NCBI RefSeq assembly: GCF_010015475.1
Contig: NZ_SSNI01000005.1
Span: 62,001-126,000 of the forward strand
DNA from: Pontibacter pamirensis
Lineage (GTDB): Bacteria; Bacteroidota; Bacteroidia; Cytophagales; Hymenobacteraceae
Direction of reading: 5' to 3'
Length of the DNA stretch: 64,000 nucleotides
Positions 34,986 through 43,463 of this stretch are shown piece after piece. The notes under the pieces are model-generated. The model saw only the letters and a list, made by a program, of their open reading frames with translations, ran no database searches and was not told the origin of the DNA. The first letter of the stretch is position 1. Every line of letters begins with the position of its first letter. The position numbers and the translations under genes were made by a program.

Positions 34986-35750
34986 TTATTTGCCTTCCCT
35001 TAACATATCCTGAGGTGCCTGCCGCTCTGTTACGTTCGCCTTAAGCGTTAGCCTGAGCGTGGGCACTATTATATCATTTGAAAGAACTGTTACTACCTCG
35101 TTTTGCTCTTCTAACACATTGGCACTGTATCTTAGTTCCAAAAGTGCTGTTTGTCCTGGTTTTAAAGAAGACTCTGAAACACGGTACTGCACACAGTTGC
35201 AGTCAGTCTTGATTCCCTGTATAACCAGCGGCTGGCGGCCGGTGTTTTTGATTTGGAACTTAGCAATTGCTTTTTGTCCTTTTTCAAGTTTACCGAAGTT
35301 ATAGTTTGTGCTGCCAACTGCCAAACGCGGAGACATTATTTTTTGTTCCTGTGTAGGTACAGATATTAAATCTTTCGGCCCAACGTCACCTTTTATGTAC
35401 AATACCTGAGTCGGCTCTTCAGCCGTAGAGGTAACTGTAATGGCTTTATGAAACGGACCCGGTCGGCCTGTACTATTGTATACTGCATTAATCACGCCAA
35501 CTTTTCCTGGTAGTAAAGGTTCTTTTGTCCAGGTAGGTGTGGTGCAACCGCAGGCGGGCTGAACAGCGGAGATTATTACCGGCTGATCCCCCACATTTTT
35601 TACTCTAAACTCGTAAGTAGCTTGTGTGCCCTCTGCAATAGTACCGAAATCGTGGGTTTCTTTCTCAAAGCTTAGTTTGCCTTGTGCCTTTGCTGCACAG
35701 GCAGCAAACACAAAACAGAGCAGAGTTAAGAAGTAAAGCTTTCTGGTCAT
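34986..35750 (-). CDS. Secreted protein with two DUF1573 (Ig-like) domains
   Basis: 254 residues. The signal peptide covers about 1-22; a Cys (Cys18) near its end could alternatively serve as a lipobox. It is followed by two tandem DUF1573 modules, at about 25-125 (FEKETHDFGTIAEGTQATYEFRVKNVGDQPVII, PACGCTTPTW) and about 138-245 (YNFGKLEKGQKAIAKFQIKNTGRQPLVI, TDCNCVQY). Each carries the C-x-C pair typical of the family. DUF1573 modules are periplasmic or surface beta-sandwiches, abundant in Bacteroidota and without assigned function. The gene is divergent from the E1 dehydrogenase gene. Confidence 0.85.
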   Translation of the reverse strand: MTRKLYFLTLLCFVFAACAAKAQGKLSFEKETHDFGTIAEGTQATYEFRVKNVGDQPVIISAVQPACGCTTPTWTKEPLLPGKVGVINAVYNSTGRPGPFHKAITVTSTAEEPTQVLYIKGDVGPKDLISVPTQEQKIMSPRLAVGSTNYNFGKLEKGQKAIAKFQIKNTGRQPLVIQGIKTDCNCVQYRVSESSLKPGQTALLELRYSANVLEEQNEVVTVLSNDIIVPTLRLTLKANVTERQAPQDMLREGK

Positions 35751-35873
35751 AAGCTGAAGAGCAAATTTTAAGCAAATAAAGTTTTGTAATGTTCAGGGCA
35801 AAACAAATATACAAAATTCTTTTTTAAAATAGGAAGTTACCCAAAGTGGCTACCCGTGCCAAGAGTTCCTGAA

Positions 35874-35904
35874 TTTGAATTTAGGGGATTCTTCTGTACT
35901 TTTG
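35874..35904 (+). promoter_or_regulatory. Bacteroidota sigma-A-type promoter of the E1 gene
   Basis: TTTG (35874-35877), 19-nt spacer, TACTTTTG (35897-35904): a full match to TTTG-N19-TAnnTTTG. The ATG is 47 nt downstream. Confidence 0.7.
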
Positions 35905-35951
35905 AAGGGTAAAACACACTATTAGTCTAACTGTAGTCTAACTGATAAAAC

Positions 35952-38360
35952 ATGCAAACTGCTGAAGCGTCTATCACTCAAAAACTAACAGCTGAAGAGA
36001 TCCTGAACGACTACCGTATTGGGTGGGAGAGCCGCCAAGCGAGTCTTGCCGGACGCAAAGAGGTGTTCATGGGCAAAGCGAAGTTCGGCATCTTCGGCGA
36101 CGGGAAGGAAGTGGCACAGCTGGCGATGGCGAAATTTTTCATGCCCGGCGATTTCCGCTCCGGCTATTACCGCGACCAGACCCTGATGTTCGCGATAGGC
36201 GAGTTGACGCTGCAGCAGTATTTTGCGCAACTATATGCCCACACAGATGTAGAGGCAGATCCCTCCACAGCAGGCCGTGCCATGAATGGCCACTTCGGCA
36301 CACGGTCTCTGGATGATGAGGGAAACTGGAAGAACCTGATGGAGATAAAAAACTCCAGCGCAGATATATCCCCTACCGCAGGGCAGATGCCGCGCCTCGT
36401 CGGGTTAGCCTATGCCTCGAAATTATATCGCCAAAATCCGCATCTGAAGCACCTGGAACAGTTCTCCGCTAACGGAAATGAAGTAGCTTTCGGCACCATC
36501 GGTAACGCATCTACCTCCGAGGGACCTTTCTTTGAGGCTATCAATGCGGCGGGTGTACTGCAGGTTCCGATGCTGGTTTCTGTCTGGGACGATGGCTACG
36601 GCATTTCGGTGCCAGCCGAGTACCAGACCACCAAAGGCAGTATTTCCGAGATTCTGGCCGGCTTCCAGCGCAACAGCGAGGAGGAGCAAGGGTACGAAAT
36701 CTTCAAAGTTAAAGGCTGGGATTACATGGCGCTCTGCGAAACGTATGAGGCTGCTGTACGTGTTTGCCGTGAGCAGCACGTGCCGGTACTGGTGCATGTA
36801 GAGGAGATGACGCAGCCGCAAGGCCACTCTACTTCCGGTTCGCATGAGCGTTACAAGCCTGTGGAGCGCCTGAAGTGGGAAGAGGAGTATGATTGCCTGA
36901 AAAAAATGCGCGAGTGGATGCTGGAGAATGGCATTGCCACTGCAGAGCAAGTAGATAAAATTGAAGCAGAGGCAAAAGATGCTGTGCGTGCTGCCCGTGG
37001 CAAGGCATGGAGTGACTTTGCCGGCGCTATAAAAGATGACCATGACGAAGCACTGAAACTGCTGGATAACCTGGCAGCTGTCAGCGACCATGCAACTCAA
37101 ATTGCCTCTATTGCTAAAGAGCTTCGTAAAATAGCTCCTCCTATTAGAAGCGACGCTGTGAAGGCTGTGCGTAAAGCGCTGCGCTTTGTGCGTGAAGAGC
37201 GCAGCCAGCCAAAACGCGAGTTAATCGGCTGGTTAGAGCAAGCCATGGGCGAAAACGCAGAGCGCTATAACTCCTACCTTTTTAGCCAGTCAGAGGAATC
37301 AGCGCTGTTGGTAGAGGAGGTAAAACCGGAGTTTGATGAGAACTCTACTTCAGTGGATGGCCGGGAGGTACTGCAGGCGTGCTTTGATGCTATGCTGGCC
37401 CGTGACCCACGCGTGTTCGCTATTGGTGAAGACGTAGGGTATATCGGTGATGTAAACCAGGCCTTTGCCGGCCTGCAGGAGAAGTATGGCGAATTGCGCG
37501 TAACAGATACCGGCATCCGGGAGTGTACCATCGTTGGGCAGGGGATAGGTGCCGCACTTCGTGGCCTGCGCCCTATTGCCGAAATACAGTACCTCGACTA
37601 TTTGCTATACGCCATCCAGATACTGTCTGATGACCTGTCAACTTTACAGTACCGCACCAAAGGTGGACAAAAGGCACCGCTTATCGTGCGTACGCGGGGC
37701 CACCGCCTGGAGGGCATCTGGCATTCCGGTTCACCAATCGGCATGGTGCTTAACAGCCTTCGCGGAATGCACGTGCTCGTGCCACGTAGTATGACACAGG
37801 CAGCAGGGTTCTATAACACGCTGTTAAAGTCAGATGAGCCCGCTTTAGTGATCGAGTGTTTGAACGGCTATCGCCTGAAAGAGCGTATACCGAACAACAT
37901 CGCGGAGTTTACCGTGCCGCTTGGCAAGCCTGAGATTCTGAAGGCGGGTACCGATATGACCATTGTGACTTATGGCTCTATGTGCCGCGTTGTGGTGGAG
38001 GCAGCCAAACAACTGGAAGAATACGGTATTTCGGCTGAGGTAATAGACGTGCAGACGCTGTTACCGTTCGATATCGACCATATGATTACAGATTCTATCC
38101 GGAAAACAAACCGGGTGCTGTTTACAGATGAGGACGTGCCTGGTGGTGCCACTGGCTATATGATGCAGCAGGTAGTGGATGAGCAGGGCGCATACCGTTG
38201 GCTGGATTCCAAGCCTCAGTGCCTGTCAGCACACGCGCACCGTCCTCCATACTCTTCTGATGGTGATTACTTTTCAAAGCCAAACGTGGAGGATGTATTC
38301 GAAACAGTGTATGATATGATGCATGAAGCTGACCCGGAAGCCTATCCTGCCATCTATTAA
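35952..38360 (+). CDS. 2-oxoacid dehydrogenase E1 component, alpha and beta fused
   Basis: An 802-residue thiamine-diphosphate enzyme, the decarboxylating E1 of a pyruvate or branched-chain 2-oxoacid dehydrogenase complex. Residues about 10-390 are the alpha part (YYRDQTLMFAIG, IGNASTSEGPFFEAINAAGV, SVWDDGYGIS). Residues about 455-800 are the beta part (GREVLQACFDAMLARDPRVFAIGEDVGYIGDVNQAF, IVGQGIGAALRGLRPIAEIQYLDY, DVQTLLPFD, DEDVPGGATGYM). Alpha and beta are usually separate proteins; the fusion is a common Bacteroidota arrangement. E2 and E3 genes are not adjacent. A strong promoter precedes and a terminator follows, so it is monocistronic. Substrate preference cannot be read from the sequence. 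Confidence 0.93.
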   Translation: MQTAEASITQKLTAEEILNDYRIGWESRQASLAGRKEVFMGKAKFGIFGDGKEVAQLAMAKFFMPGDFRSGYYRDQTLMFAIGELTLQQYFAQLYAHTDVEADPSTAGRAMNGHFGTRSLDDEGNWKNLMEIKNSSADISPTAGQMPRLVGLAYASKLYRQNPHLKHLEQFSANGNEVAFGTIGNASTSEGPFFEAINAAGVLQVPMLVSVWDDGYGISVPAEYQTTKGSISEILAGFQRNSEEEQGYEIFKVKGWDYMALCETYEAAVRVCREQHVPVLVHVEEMTQPQGHSTSGSHERYKPVERLKWEEEYDCLKKMREWMLENGIATAEQVDKIEAEAKDAVRAARGKAWSDFAGAIKDDHDEALKLLDNLAAVSDHATQIASIAKELRKIAPPIRSDAVKAVRKALRFVREERSQPKRELIGWLEQAMGENAERYNSYLFSQSEESALLVEEVKPEFDENSTSVDGREVLQACFDAMLARDPRVFAIGEDVGYIGDVNQAFAGLQEKYGELRVTDTGIRECTIVGQGIGAALRGLRPIAEIQYLDYLLYAIQILSDDLSTLQYRTKGGQKAPLIVRTRGHRLEGIWHSGSPIGMVLNSLRGMHVLVPRSMTQAAGFYNTLLKSDEPALVIECLNGYRLKERIPNNIAEFTVPLGKPEILKAGTDMTIVTYGSMCRVVVEAAKQLEEYGISAEVIDVQTLLPFDIDHMITDSIRKTNRVLFTDEDVPGGATGYMMQQVVDEQGAYRWLDSKPQCLSAHAHRPPYSSDGDYFSKPNVEDVFETVYDMMHEADPEAYPAIY

Positions 38361-38385
38361 AGAGCTTTTAAAGAAAATATACCAT

Positions 38386-38420
38386 AAAAAAACCTGGCAG
38401 TTTAACTGTCAGGTTTTTTT
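38386..38420. terminator. Terminator after the E1 gene
   Basis: AAAAACCTG-G-CAGTT / AACTG-T-CAGGTTTTTT with one mismatch and a single-T loop, flanked by A and T runs. It serves the plus-strand E1 gene and probably also the convergent lipoprotein gene at 38439. Confidence 0.85.
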
Positions 38421-38438
38421 ATGGTTAAGCTGTTTTAT

Positions 38439-38993
38439 TTATTCCCCCTGAAATAGCACGACATCATCTGAATAAACCACGTTGCTCTTGTTCAGTGCTC
38501 TGTCATAAATGTATATTTCAAAGCGAACAGTATCCCTCGGGTCAAAAATGTCATTAGAGAAGTTGGTGAGGGTGTATCTTATCTCCCCTTCCAGGGTTTC
38601 GTCCTGGTCATCGTTGGAGAGGCGTGGAAAACGGCCGTTTAGGTTCAGGCTTGCTACCGGAAAAGGGTAAGGGACATAAATACTTCCCCGTTTGATTTGT
38701 AGATTTGCAAAAAAGTTGTTGAAATAAGGAGAACTTTGATCAAAAGGTGGCTGGAAATCAGGATCAGAATTGCCTGTAGGAGTCCTTCGGAGCCCTAAAT
38801 TACCGTCACCATCCGTGAAATCCACAACCACTACCAGGGAGTCAAACGTAATTCTGTTCTTAGTATAGGTGTACTGGTCTACGCGATCGAACGTGATAGC
38901 AGGTTCATCGGGATAGTTTGGTTCCTCGCGGCAACCACTAACCAACAAGGCCAGCAGCAGCAGTGCTGCGCTATACTTTAGGAGGTATTTCAT
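38439..38993 (-). CDS. Lipoprotein of unknown function
   Basis: 184 residues with a signal peptide ending LLVSGC (Cys21), a textbook lipobox. The mature part reads like beta-sandwich material (FDSLVVVVDFTDGDGNLGL, TVRFEIYIYDRALNKSNVVYSD). The DGDGNLG stretch is a likely Ca2+-binding loop and recurs in small lipoproteins of Cytophagales, but no named domain is recognised. The preceding neighbour on the other strand is the LuxE-domain gene, 69 bp away and divergent. Confidence 0.75.
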   Translation of the reverse strand: MKYLLKYSAALLLLALLVSGCREEPNYPDEPAITFDRVDQYTYTKNRITFDSLVVVVDFTDGDGNLGLRRTPTGNSDPDFQPPFDQSSPYFNNFFANLQIKRGSIYVPYPFPVASLNLNGRFPRLSNDDQDETLEGEIRYTLTNFSNDIFDPRDTVRFEIYIYDRALNKSNVVYSDDVVLFQGE

Positions 38994-39062
38994 ATAGGAT
39001 ATTAGAAAATGAAGCTAAATTTACTAAAACTAACGCAGGAAATATAGGATTTGTTGTATTCA

Positions 39063-40058
39063 ATGGACTATAAAAAACATCATATCAGCCTGCTGCAGCA
39101 ACAGGAGATTACAGACTTTAACACTGCTGCCCTGGACCTGTTCCGTTACCAGGCGCAGCACAATGCTGTTTACAGGTCATACATCCAGTATCTGGGTATA
39201 GAACAAAGCGCGGTACAGGTGCCGGAGCAGATTCCGTTTTTGCCGATTGAGTTCTTTAAGGAACACGAAGTAAAAACAGACGCTTTCGAGGCTGAGACTG
39301 TTTTTTACAGCAGCGGCACAACCCGGCAAACCCGAAGCCGCCACTTTGTGTCCGACCTTACATTGTATAATCACGTAACAGAGCGCACCTTTGAGAAGTT
39401 CTACGGACCGCTGCAAAGTTATGTCGTGCTGGCCCTGCTGCCGTCTTACCTTGAGCAGGGTGGTTCTTCGCTGGTGGCTATGGTTGACCATTTTGTTAAG
39501 AAGACGGGGCAGCAGGAGAACGGTTTTTACCTGCGCGAGCACGACAAATTGTTGCAGGCCCTGCGGCAGGCAAGGCAACGTGGAAAGAAAGTTTTGCTGA
39601 TTGGAGTTTCCTACGCCTTGTTGGACCTGGCAGAAGAACTGAAAGGGCAGGAGGACTTTGGCGGCGTAATTGTAATGGAGACGGGAGGAATGAAGGGCCG
39701 CCGCCGCGAGATGATCCGGGAAGAGTTACACGCACAGCTAAAGAAGGGCTTTGGCGTTGATGCTATTCACTCCGAGTACGGCATGACAGAACTTCTCTCA
39801 CAGGGTTATTCCAAAGGCGAAGGCATTTTCTGGCCCGGCTATACCATGCGCATCCTCCTCCGCGACCTTAACGATCCCTTCGATATCAGCCCTGAGCACC
39901 GCTCTGGCGGCATCAACGTGATAGATCTGGCTAATGTTGATTCCTGCGCCTTTATTGAGACCAAAGATATTGGACGTGTTCACACGGATGGCAGCTTTGA
40001 AGTGCTTGGGCGTTTCGACAACTCAGATATAAGAGGATGTAATTTACTTGTTGTCTGA
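39063..40058 (+). CDS. Acyl-protein synthetase (LuxE) domain protein
   Basis: 331 residues from the ATG at 39063 (a TTG four codons earlier is less likely). It is an ANL-superfamily adenylating enzyme resembling the LuxE branch. The Ser/Thr/Gly-rich nucleotide loop is YSSGTTRQTRSRHF. Further family marks are the ETGGMKGRRREMIREELH block, the HSEYGMTELLSQGYS motif that binds the adenylate, and ETKDIGRVHTDGSFEVLGRFDNSDIRGCNL. LuxE proteins activate a fatty acid and pass it to a carrier or enzyme. In Bacteroidota this stand-alone type is thought to act on cell-surface or lipid pathways, but the substrate is unknown. The downstream MtfA-like gene is 35 bp away, so an operon is likely. Confidence 0.8.
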   Translation: MDYKKHHISLLQQQEITDFNTAALDLFRYQAQHNAVYRSYIQYLGIEQSAVQVPEQIPFLPIEFFKEHEVKTDAFEAETVFYSSGTTRQTRSRHFVSDLTLYNHVTERTFEKFYGPLQSYVVLALLPSYLEQGGSSLVAMVDHFVKKTGQQENGFYLREHDKLLQALRQARQRGKKVLLIGVSYALLDLAEELKGQEDFGGVIVMETGGMKGRRREMIREELHAQLKKGFGVDAIHSEYGMTELLSQGYSKGEGIFWPGYTMRILLRDLNDPFDISPEHRSGGINVIDLANVDSCAFIETKDIGRVHTDGSFEVLGRFDNSDIRGCNLLVV

Positions 40059-40093
40059 GCATCTTTCCTGCATAGGGCGCGTTTAATAGAGGC

Positions 40094-41017
40094 ATGGGTT
40101 ACATAGTTTTTATTGCACTGGTAGCAGGCGTATGCCTGCTTTTTTATAGGTGGGCCACCCGCAAAACGCGCAGGCGCAAAAAAGTGCTGGCGCAGGAGTT
40201 CCCGGCAGAGTGGCGCAAAATTCTGATAGACCGGGTTGGCTTTTACCATACCCTGAAATCCGATGAAGACAAGCGGCGCTTTGAGAAGATGCTGCAACTC
40301 TTCCTGTCAGAGAAGCGGGTTACCGGCATAGATGTGGTGGTGGACAACCTGACGAAGGTATTGGTTGGCGCGAGTGCCATCATTCCTATCTTCGGTTTCC
40401 GGGATTGGGAGTACCAGAACCTGGGTGAGGTACTGGTGTTTCCGGGAAGCATCAAGCGCTATAAAAACGAAAACAATGAGGCGGTTTCAGAAGTGCTGGG
40501 GCGCGTAAACCCTTTCCAGAACGACCACTATGTAACCCTTTCCAAACCTGCGCTGGAGCGTGGCTTCAACGACATGGCCGATCGGAAGAATGTGGGCATC
40601 CATGAATTTGCCCATATGCTGGACCAGGCTGATGGAGAGATAGACGGTACACCGGAAGCTTATTTGCCAGACGATCTAATAAGGCCCTGGCAGGAACTGA
40701 TGTACCGGAAAATAAAGAAAATCAAGCAAGGTAAATCCGATATCAATAACTATGGCGCTACCAGCGAGGCAGAATTCTTTGCCGTTGTTACGGAGTATTT
40801 CTTCGAGAAGCCCGACCAACTGGCTGAAAAGCATCCAGAGCTATACAAGCTGCTGACAGAGATTTTTCATCAGAAGAATATCAAGCGCCGATTCCGGATC
40901 AACTTTAAGGAGCTACTGAATCCCTACGGCAAACGCGTTGGCCGCAACGAACCTTGCCCCTGCGGTAGCGGCGAGAAGTATAAGAAGTGCTGCAGGCTTA
41001 AGAAGTCAGCAGCTTAG
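40094..41017 (+). CDS. MtfA-like zinc metallopeptidase with C-terminal SEC-C motif
   Basis: 307 residues. An N-terminal membrane helix (about 3-19) and basic stretch anchor it to the inner membrane, facing the cytoplasm. The M90/MtfA catalytic core has His170-Glu171-x-x-His174 (HEFAHMLD) and the third zinc ligand Glu227 in SEAEFFAVVTEYFFE. The last ~25 residues are a SEC-C zinc finger (NEPCPCGSGEKYKKCC, Cys288, 290, 299, 300). E. coli MtfA is soluble, lacks this finger and controls the Mlc repressor of glucose uptake; no Mlc is visible here. The fusion and the membrane anchor are the notable features. Confidence 0.88.
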   Translation: MGYIVFIALVAGVCLLFYRWATRKTRRRKKVLAQEFPAEWRKILIDRVGFYHTLKSDEDKRRFEKMLQLFLSEKRVTGIDVVVDNLTKVLVGASAIIPIFGFRDWEYQNLGEVLVFPGSIKRYKNENNEAVSEVLGRVNPFQNDHYVTLSKPALERGFNDMADRKNVGIHEFAHMLDQADGEIDGTPEAYLPDDLIRPWQELMYRKIKKIKQGKSDINNYGATSEAEFFAVVTEYFFEKPDQLAEKHPELYKLLTEIFHQKNIKRRFRINFKELLNPYGKRVGRNEPCPCGSGEKYKKCCRLKKSAA

Positions 41018-41183
41018 TTGTTCGTTAATTGCTGTTTGAGGAAGGGGAAAGACACTCGCTGGTACACACGCTGCGGGGGCGCGGCTATTCTTAACAATAA
41101 AAGGAGTGCAGGTTTCCCCAATTACGCTACTTGCTTCTTTACACATCAAGTAAACTTAGCAACAGTTATCAATTAACAATTTA

Positions 41184-42290
41184 TCAATGCAAGGCTCCTA
41201 ACCCTTCCTTCAGCCGCTGCATAGCCTCCTGTAATCTTGGTGTTTCGATGGCAAAGGACATGCGGGCATGGCCGGGAGCGCCGAAGTAGTCTCCGGGTAC
41301 GAGTTCCAGATTGTGGCTTTCGCGGAGGTAACGGCAGAGGTCGACGGACGTAATAATCGTTTCACCGGACGGTGTTTCCCTGTTGAGGTGATGGCTGAAG
41401 TCAGGGAAGTAGTAGTAGGCGCCGTCGGGTGTATAGTACTTCACTTTCTGTATTTCGTCCAGCCCTTCCTGCATCAGCTGCCTGTTTTGCGCCAGCACCT
41501 CCAGCATAGGAGGGAGTGCCTGGTCTTGCTTTTCGATAGTAGCCAGTGCCGCGTCCTGCAGGAAAACACTCACGCCAGCCAGCGTGCTTCCCTGGAAATC
41601 AATACACTTTTTGATGACCTCTTCTGGCCCCAGCATATAGCCAAGGCGCCAGCCTGACATGGCAAAAGACTTGGAGAAGCCGTTTATAAGGAGGATTTTT
41701 TCTTCTTTTGCCCCCTTGCAGGAAAGGAGAGAAGTAAAAGGCCTGCTGTAAGTAACACGGTCATATATTTCATCTGACAGGATATATAAGTTCGGGAATT
41801 CGTTCGTCACCTCCAGCAGTGCCTCCAGTTCCTGTTTGGTATACACGCGACCGGTTGGGTTGCCGGGGTTTGTTAGTAAAAGTATACGGCTACGGCTGTT
41901 CAGGTTCTTGCGAAGTGCTTCCGGTGTTAACGTATAGTGCTCGGATAGCTGTGTCGGGAGAGGCACCAGCATCCCTTTGCTGTATTTCATCAGCTCATGA
42001 AACCCAAACCAGGCCGGTGTCGGCACCACCACCTCGTCTCCCTGGCACAGCAGTATAGTGAACAAATTGAACAGCGCCTGCTTGCTGCCAGGGGTAATTA
42101 GTACCTGCTCCGGCCTTACACTAAGTCCATCACTCTTGTATAAGTTGCAAATTGCCTGTCGCAGTTCAGGTGTTCCTTCGGTGGGGCCATAAAATGTTTT
42201 ACCGGCTTGTAAAGAAGAGATGGCGGCTGCAGTGGCGGCTCCCGGGCTACGGAAATAGCTTGAGCCGGAGGCAAGGGAGATGTGTTCCAT
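41184..42290 (-). CDS. Class I/II pyridoxal-phosphate aminotransferase
   Basis: 368 residues of fold-type I aminotransferase. PLP ligands are Asn141 (NPGNPTG), Asp173 and Tyr176 (LSDEIYD), the Schiff-base Lys207 (NGFSKSFAMSGWRLGY) and a C-terminal substrate Arg region. The sequence is closest in look to the aspartate/aromatic (Iγ-like) aminotransferases, but the donor and acceptor cannot be fixed. It lies downstream of egtB-egtD on the same strand (147-bp gap), so a link to ergothioneine or sulfur metabolism is possible but unproved; the C-S lyase EgtE is a different fold subfamily. Confidence 0.88.
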   Translation of the reverse strand: MEHISLASGSSYFRSPGAATAAAISSLQAGKTFYGPTEGTPELRQAICNLYKSDGLSVRPEQVLITPGSKQALFNLFTILLCQGDEVVVPTPAWFGFHELMKYSKGMLVPLPTQLSEHYTLTPEALRKNLNSRSRILLLTNPGNPTGRVYTKQELEALLEVTNEFPNLYILSDEIYDRVTYSRPFTSLLSCKGAKEEKILLINGFSKSFAMSGWRLGYMLGPEEVIKKCIDFQGSTLAGVSVFLQDAALATIEKQDQALPPMLEVLAQNRQLMQEGLDEIQKVKYYTPDGAYYYFPDFSHHLNRETPSGETIITSVDLCRYLRESHNLELVPGDYFGAPGHARMSFAIETPRLQEAMQRLKEGLGALH

Positions 42291-42437
42291 GGTAGGGTGG
42301 TAGATTTTCAGTTCTACGAGAGAAGTAGTTTATTAAAAGATATAAGCCGCTTTTGCTGTGTCTTTGATCAGCAAGCTGTTGGTGAGAACACACACCAGCG
42401 GCAGAACAGAGCTCAATAGCAATAAGGGCTATACAGC

Positions 42438-43463
42438 TCAACCCACAGTAAAAAGTACGTCAGCAAAGCGGCAGGCATCATCCTGAAACACCGTTTCAAC
42501 ACTGAAACCGCAGGCTTTCCCCAATTCCGACACCTGCTGCAGCGAATACTTGTGCGAATTTTCGGTATGAATGGATTCCCAGGCATCAAAATGAAAGGTT
42601 TGGCCAGTGTCTCGGATATACACATCCTGCTCCTTTTTGCTGACAAGGAAGCTGCGCATCACCCCCTCGTGCGGGTTGTAGATAGGGTAGTGGCGGAACT
42701 GTTCAACCTCAAAGTTGCCACCTAACTCTCTGTTAATGCGGCGCAGCAGGTTCAGGTTGAACTCAGCTGTTACGCCGGACGCATCGTTATAAGCGCTTAA
42801 AATTGTATCAGGGTCCTTACGCAGGTCGATGCCCATCAGTAGTTTATCCCCGGGGCTAAGGTTGCTGCAGATGCGCTGCAAAAAGTGTTTGCTTTCATCT
42901 GCTTTAAAGTTGCCGATGTTGGAACCCAGGAACAGCACGACCTTACGCTCGGACTTGTTTTCCTGCAGCCATTCCAGTGCCGGAAAATATTCTCCTACTA
43001 CCGCCTGTACATCCACGGAAGGCATTTCCTGTTGCAGGCTATTACTGAGTTGCCGCATGGCGTCTCCGGATATATCCACGGGCACGTAATCGAAAGCGCT
43101 TTTCTGCTCATTCAGCTCCCGCAGCAGGATTTTAGTTTTCATGGCGTCGCCGGCACCCAAGTCAATCAAATGAAAAAAGCTATTTTCAGCAAACTGCTTC
43201 GCCATTTCCTGCCGGTTTTCCGTCAGCACTTTAAACTCACAGCGGGTCAGGTAGTACTCTGGCAGCGCCATAATGTCCTGGAAAAGCCTGCTGCCCGCGG
43301 CGTCGTAAAAGTAGCGCGAAGGCAGGGACTTTGGCTCCTGGCTGAGTCCCTCGGCCACAACCTTAGCAAAGGTTTCTGTACTGTTGGTACCGTCCTCTTG
43401 GCGGCTCAAATCTATCATGGGGGCTACTGTTGGAGTCAATTCCATCTGATTATTTTTGTGCAA
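42438..43463 (-). CDS. egtD: L-histidine N-alpha-methyltransferase (EgtD)
   Basis: 341 residues of the EgtD family, which trimethylates histidine to hercynine with S-adenosylmethionine, the first committed step of ergothioneine synthesis. Family blocks are SRYFYDAAGSRLFQDIMALPEYYLTRCEF, the SAM motif FHLIDLGAGDAMKTKILL, FLGSNIGNF and the C-terminal histidine-binding MRSFLVSKKEQDVY. It is second in the operon: the ATG of this gene lies inside the end of egtB (14-bp overlap), so translation is coupled. Confidence 0.92.
   Translation of the reverse strand: MHKNNQMELTPTVAPMIDLSRQEDGTNSTETFAKVVAEGLSQEPKSLPSRYFYDAAGSRLFQDIMALPEYYLTRCEFKVLTENRQEMAKQFAENSFFHLIDLGAGDAMKTKILLRELNEQKSAFDYVPVDISGDAMRQLSNSLQQEMPSVDVQAVVGEYFPALEWLQENKSERKVVLFLGSNIGNFKADESKHFLQRICSNLSPGDKLLMGIDLRKDPDTILSAYNDASGVTAEFNLNLLRRINRELGGNFEVEQFRHYPIYNPHEGVMRSFLVSKKEQDVYIRDTGQTFHFDAWESIHTENSHKYSLQQVSELGKACGFSVETVFQDDACRFADVLFTVG

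Noticed and set aside
36423..37100. A 225-codon antisense frame within the E1 gene
   Set aside because: Shadow of a gene with strong family motifs and a matching promoter.
41184..42290. The aminotransferase as EgtE, completing the ergothioneine pathway
   Set aside because: Motifs are those of class I/II aminotransferases, whereas EgtE belongs to a class V-like C-S lyase group; position alone is not enough.
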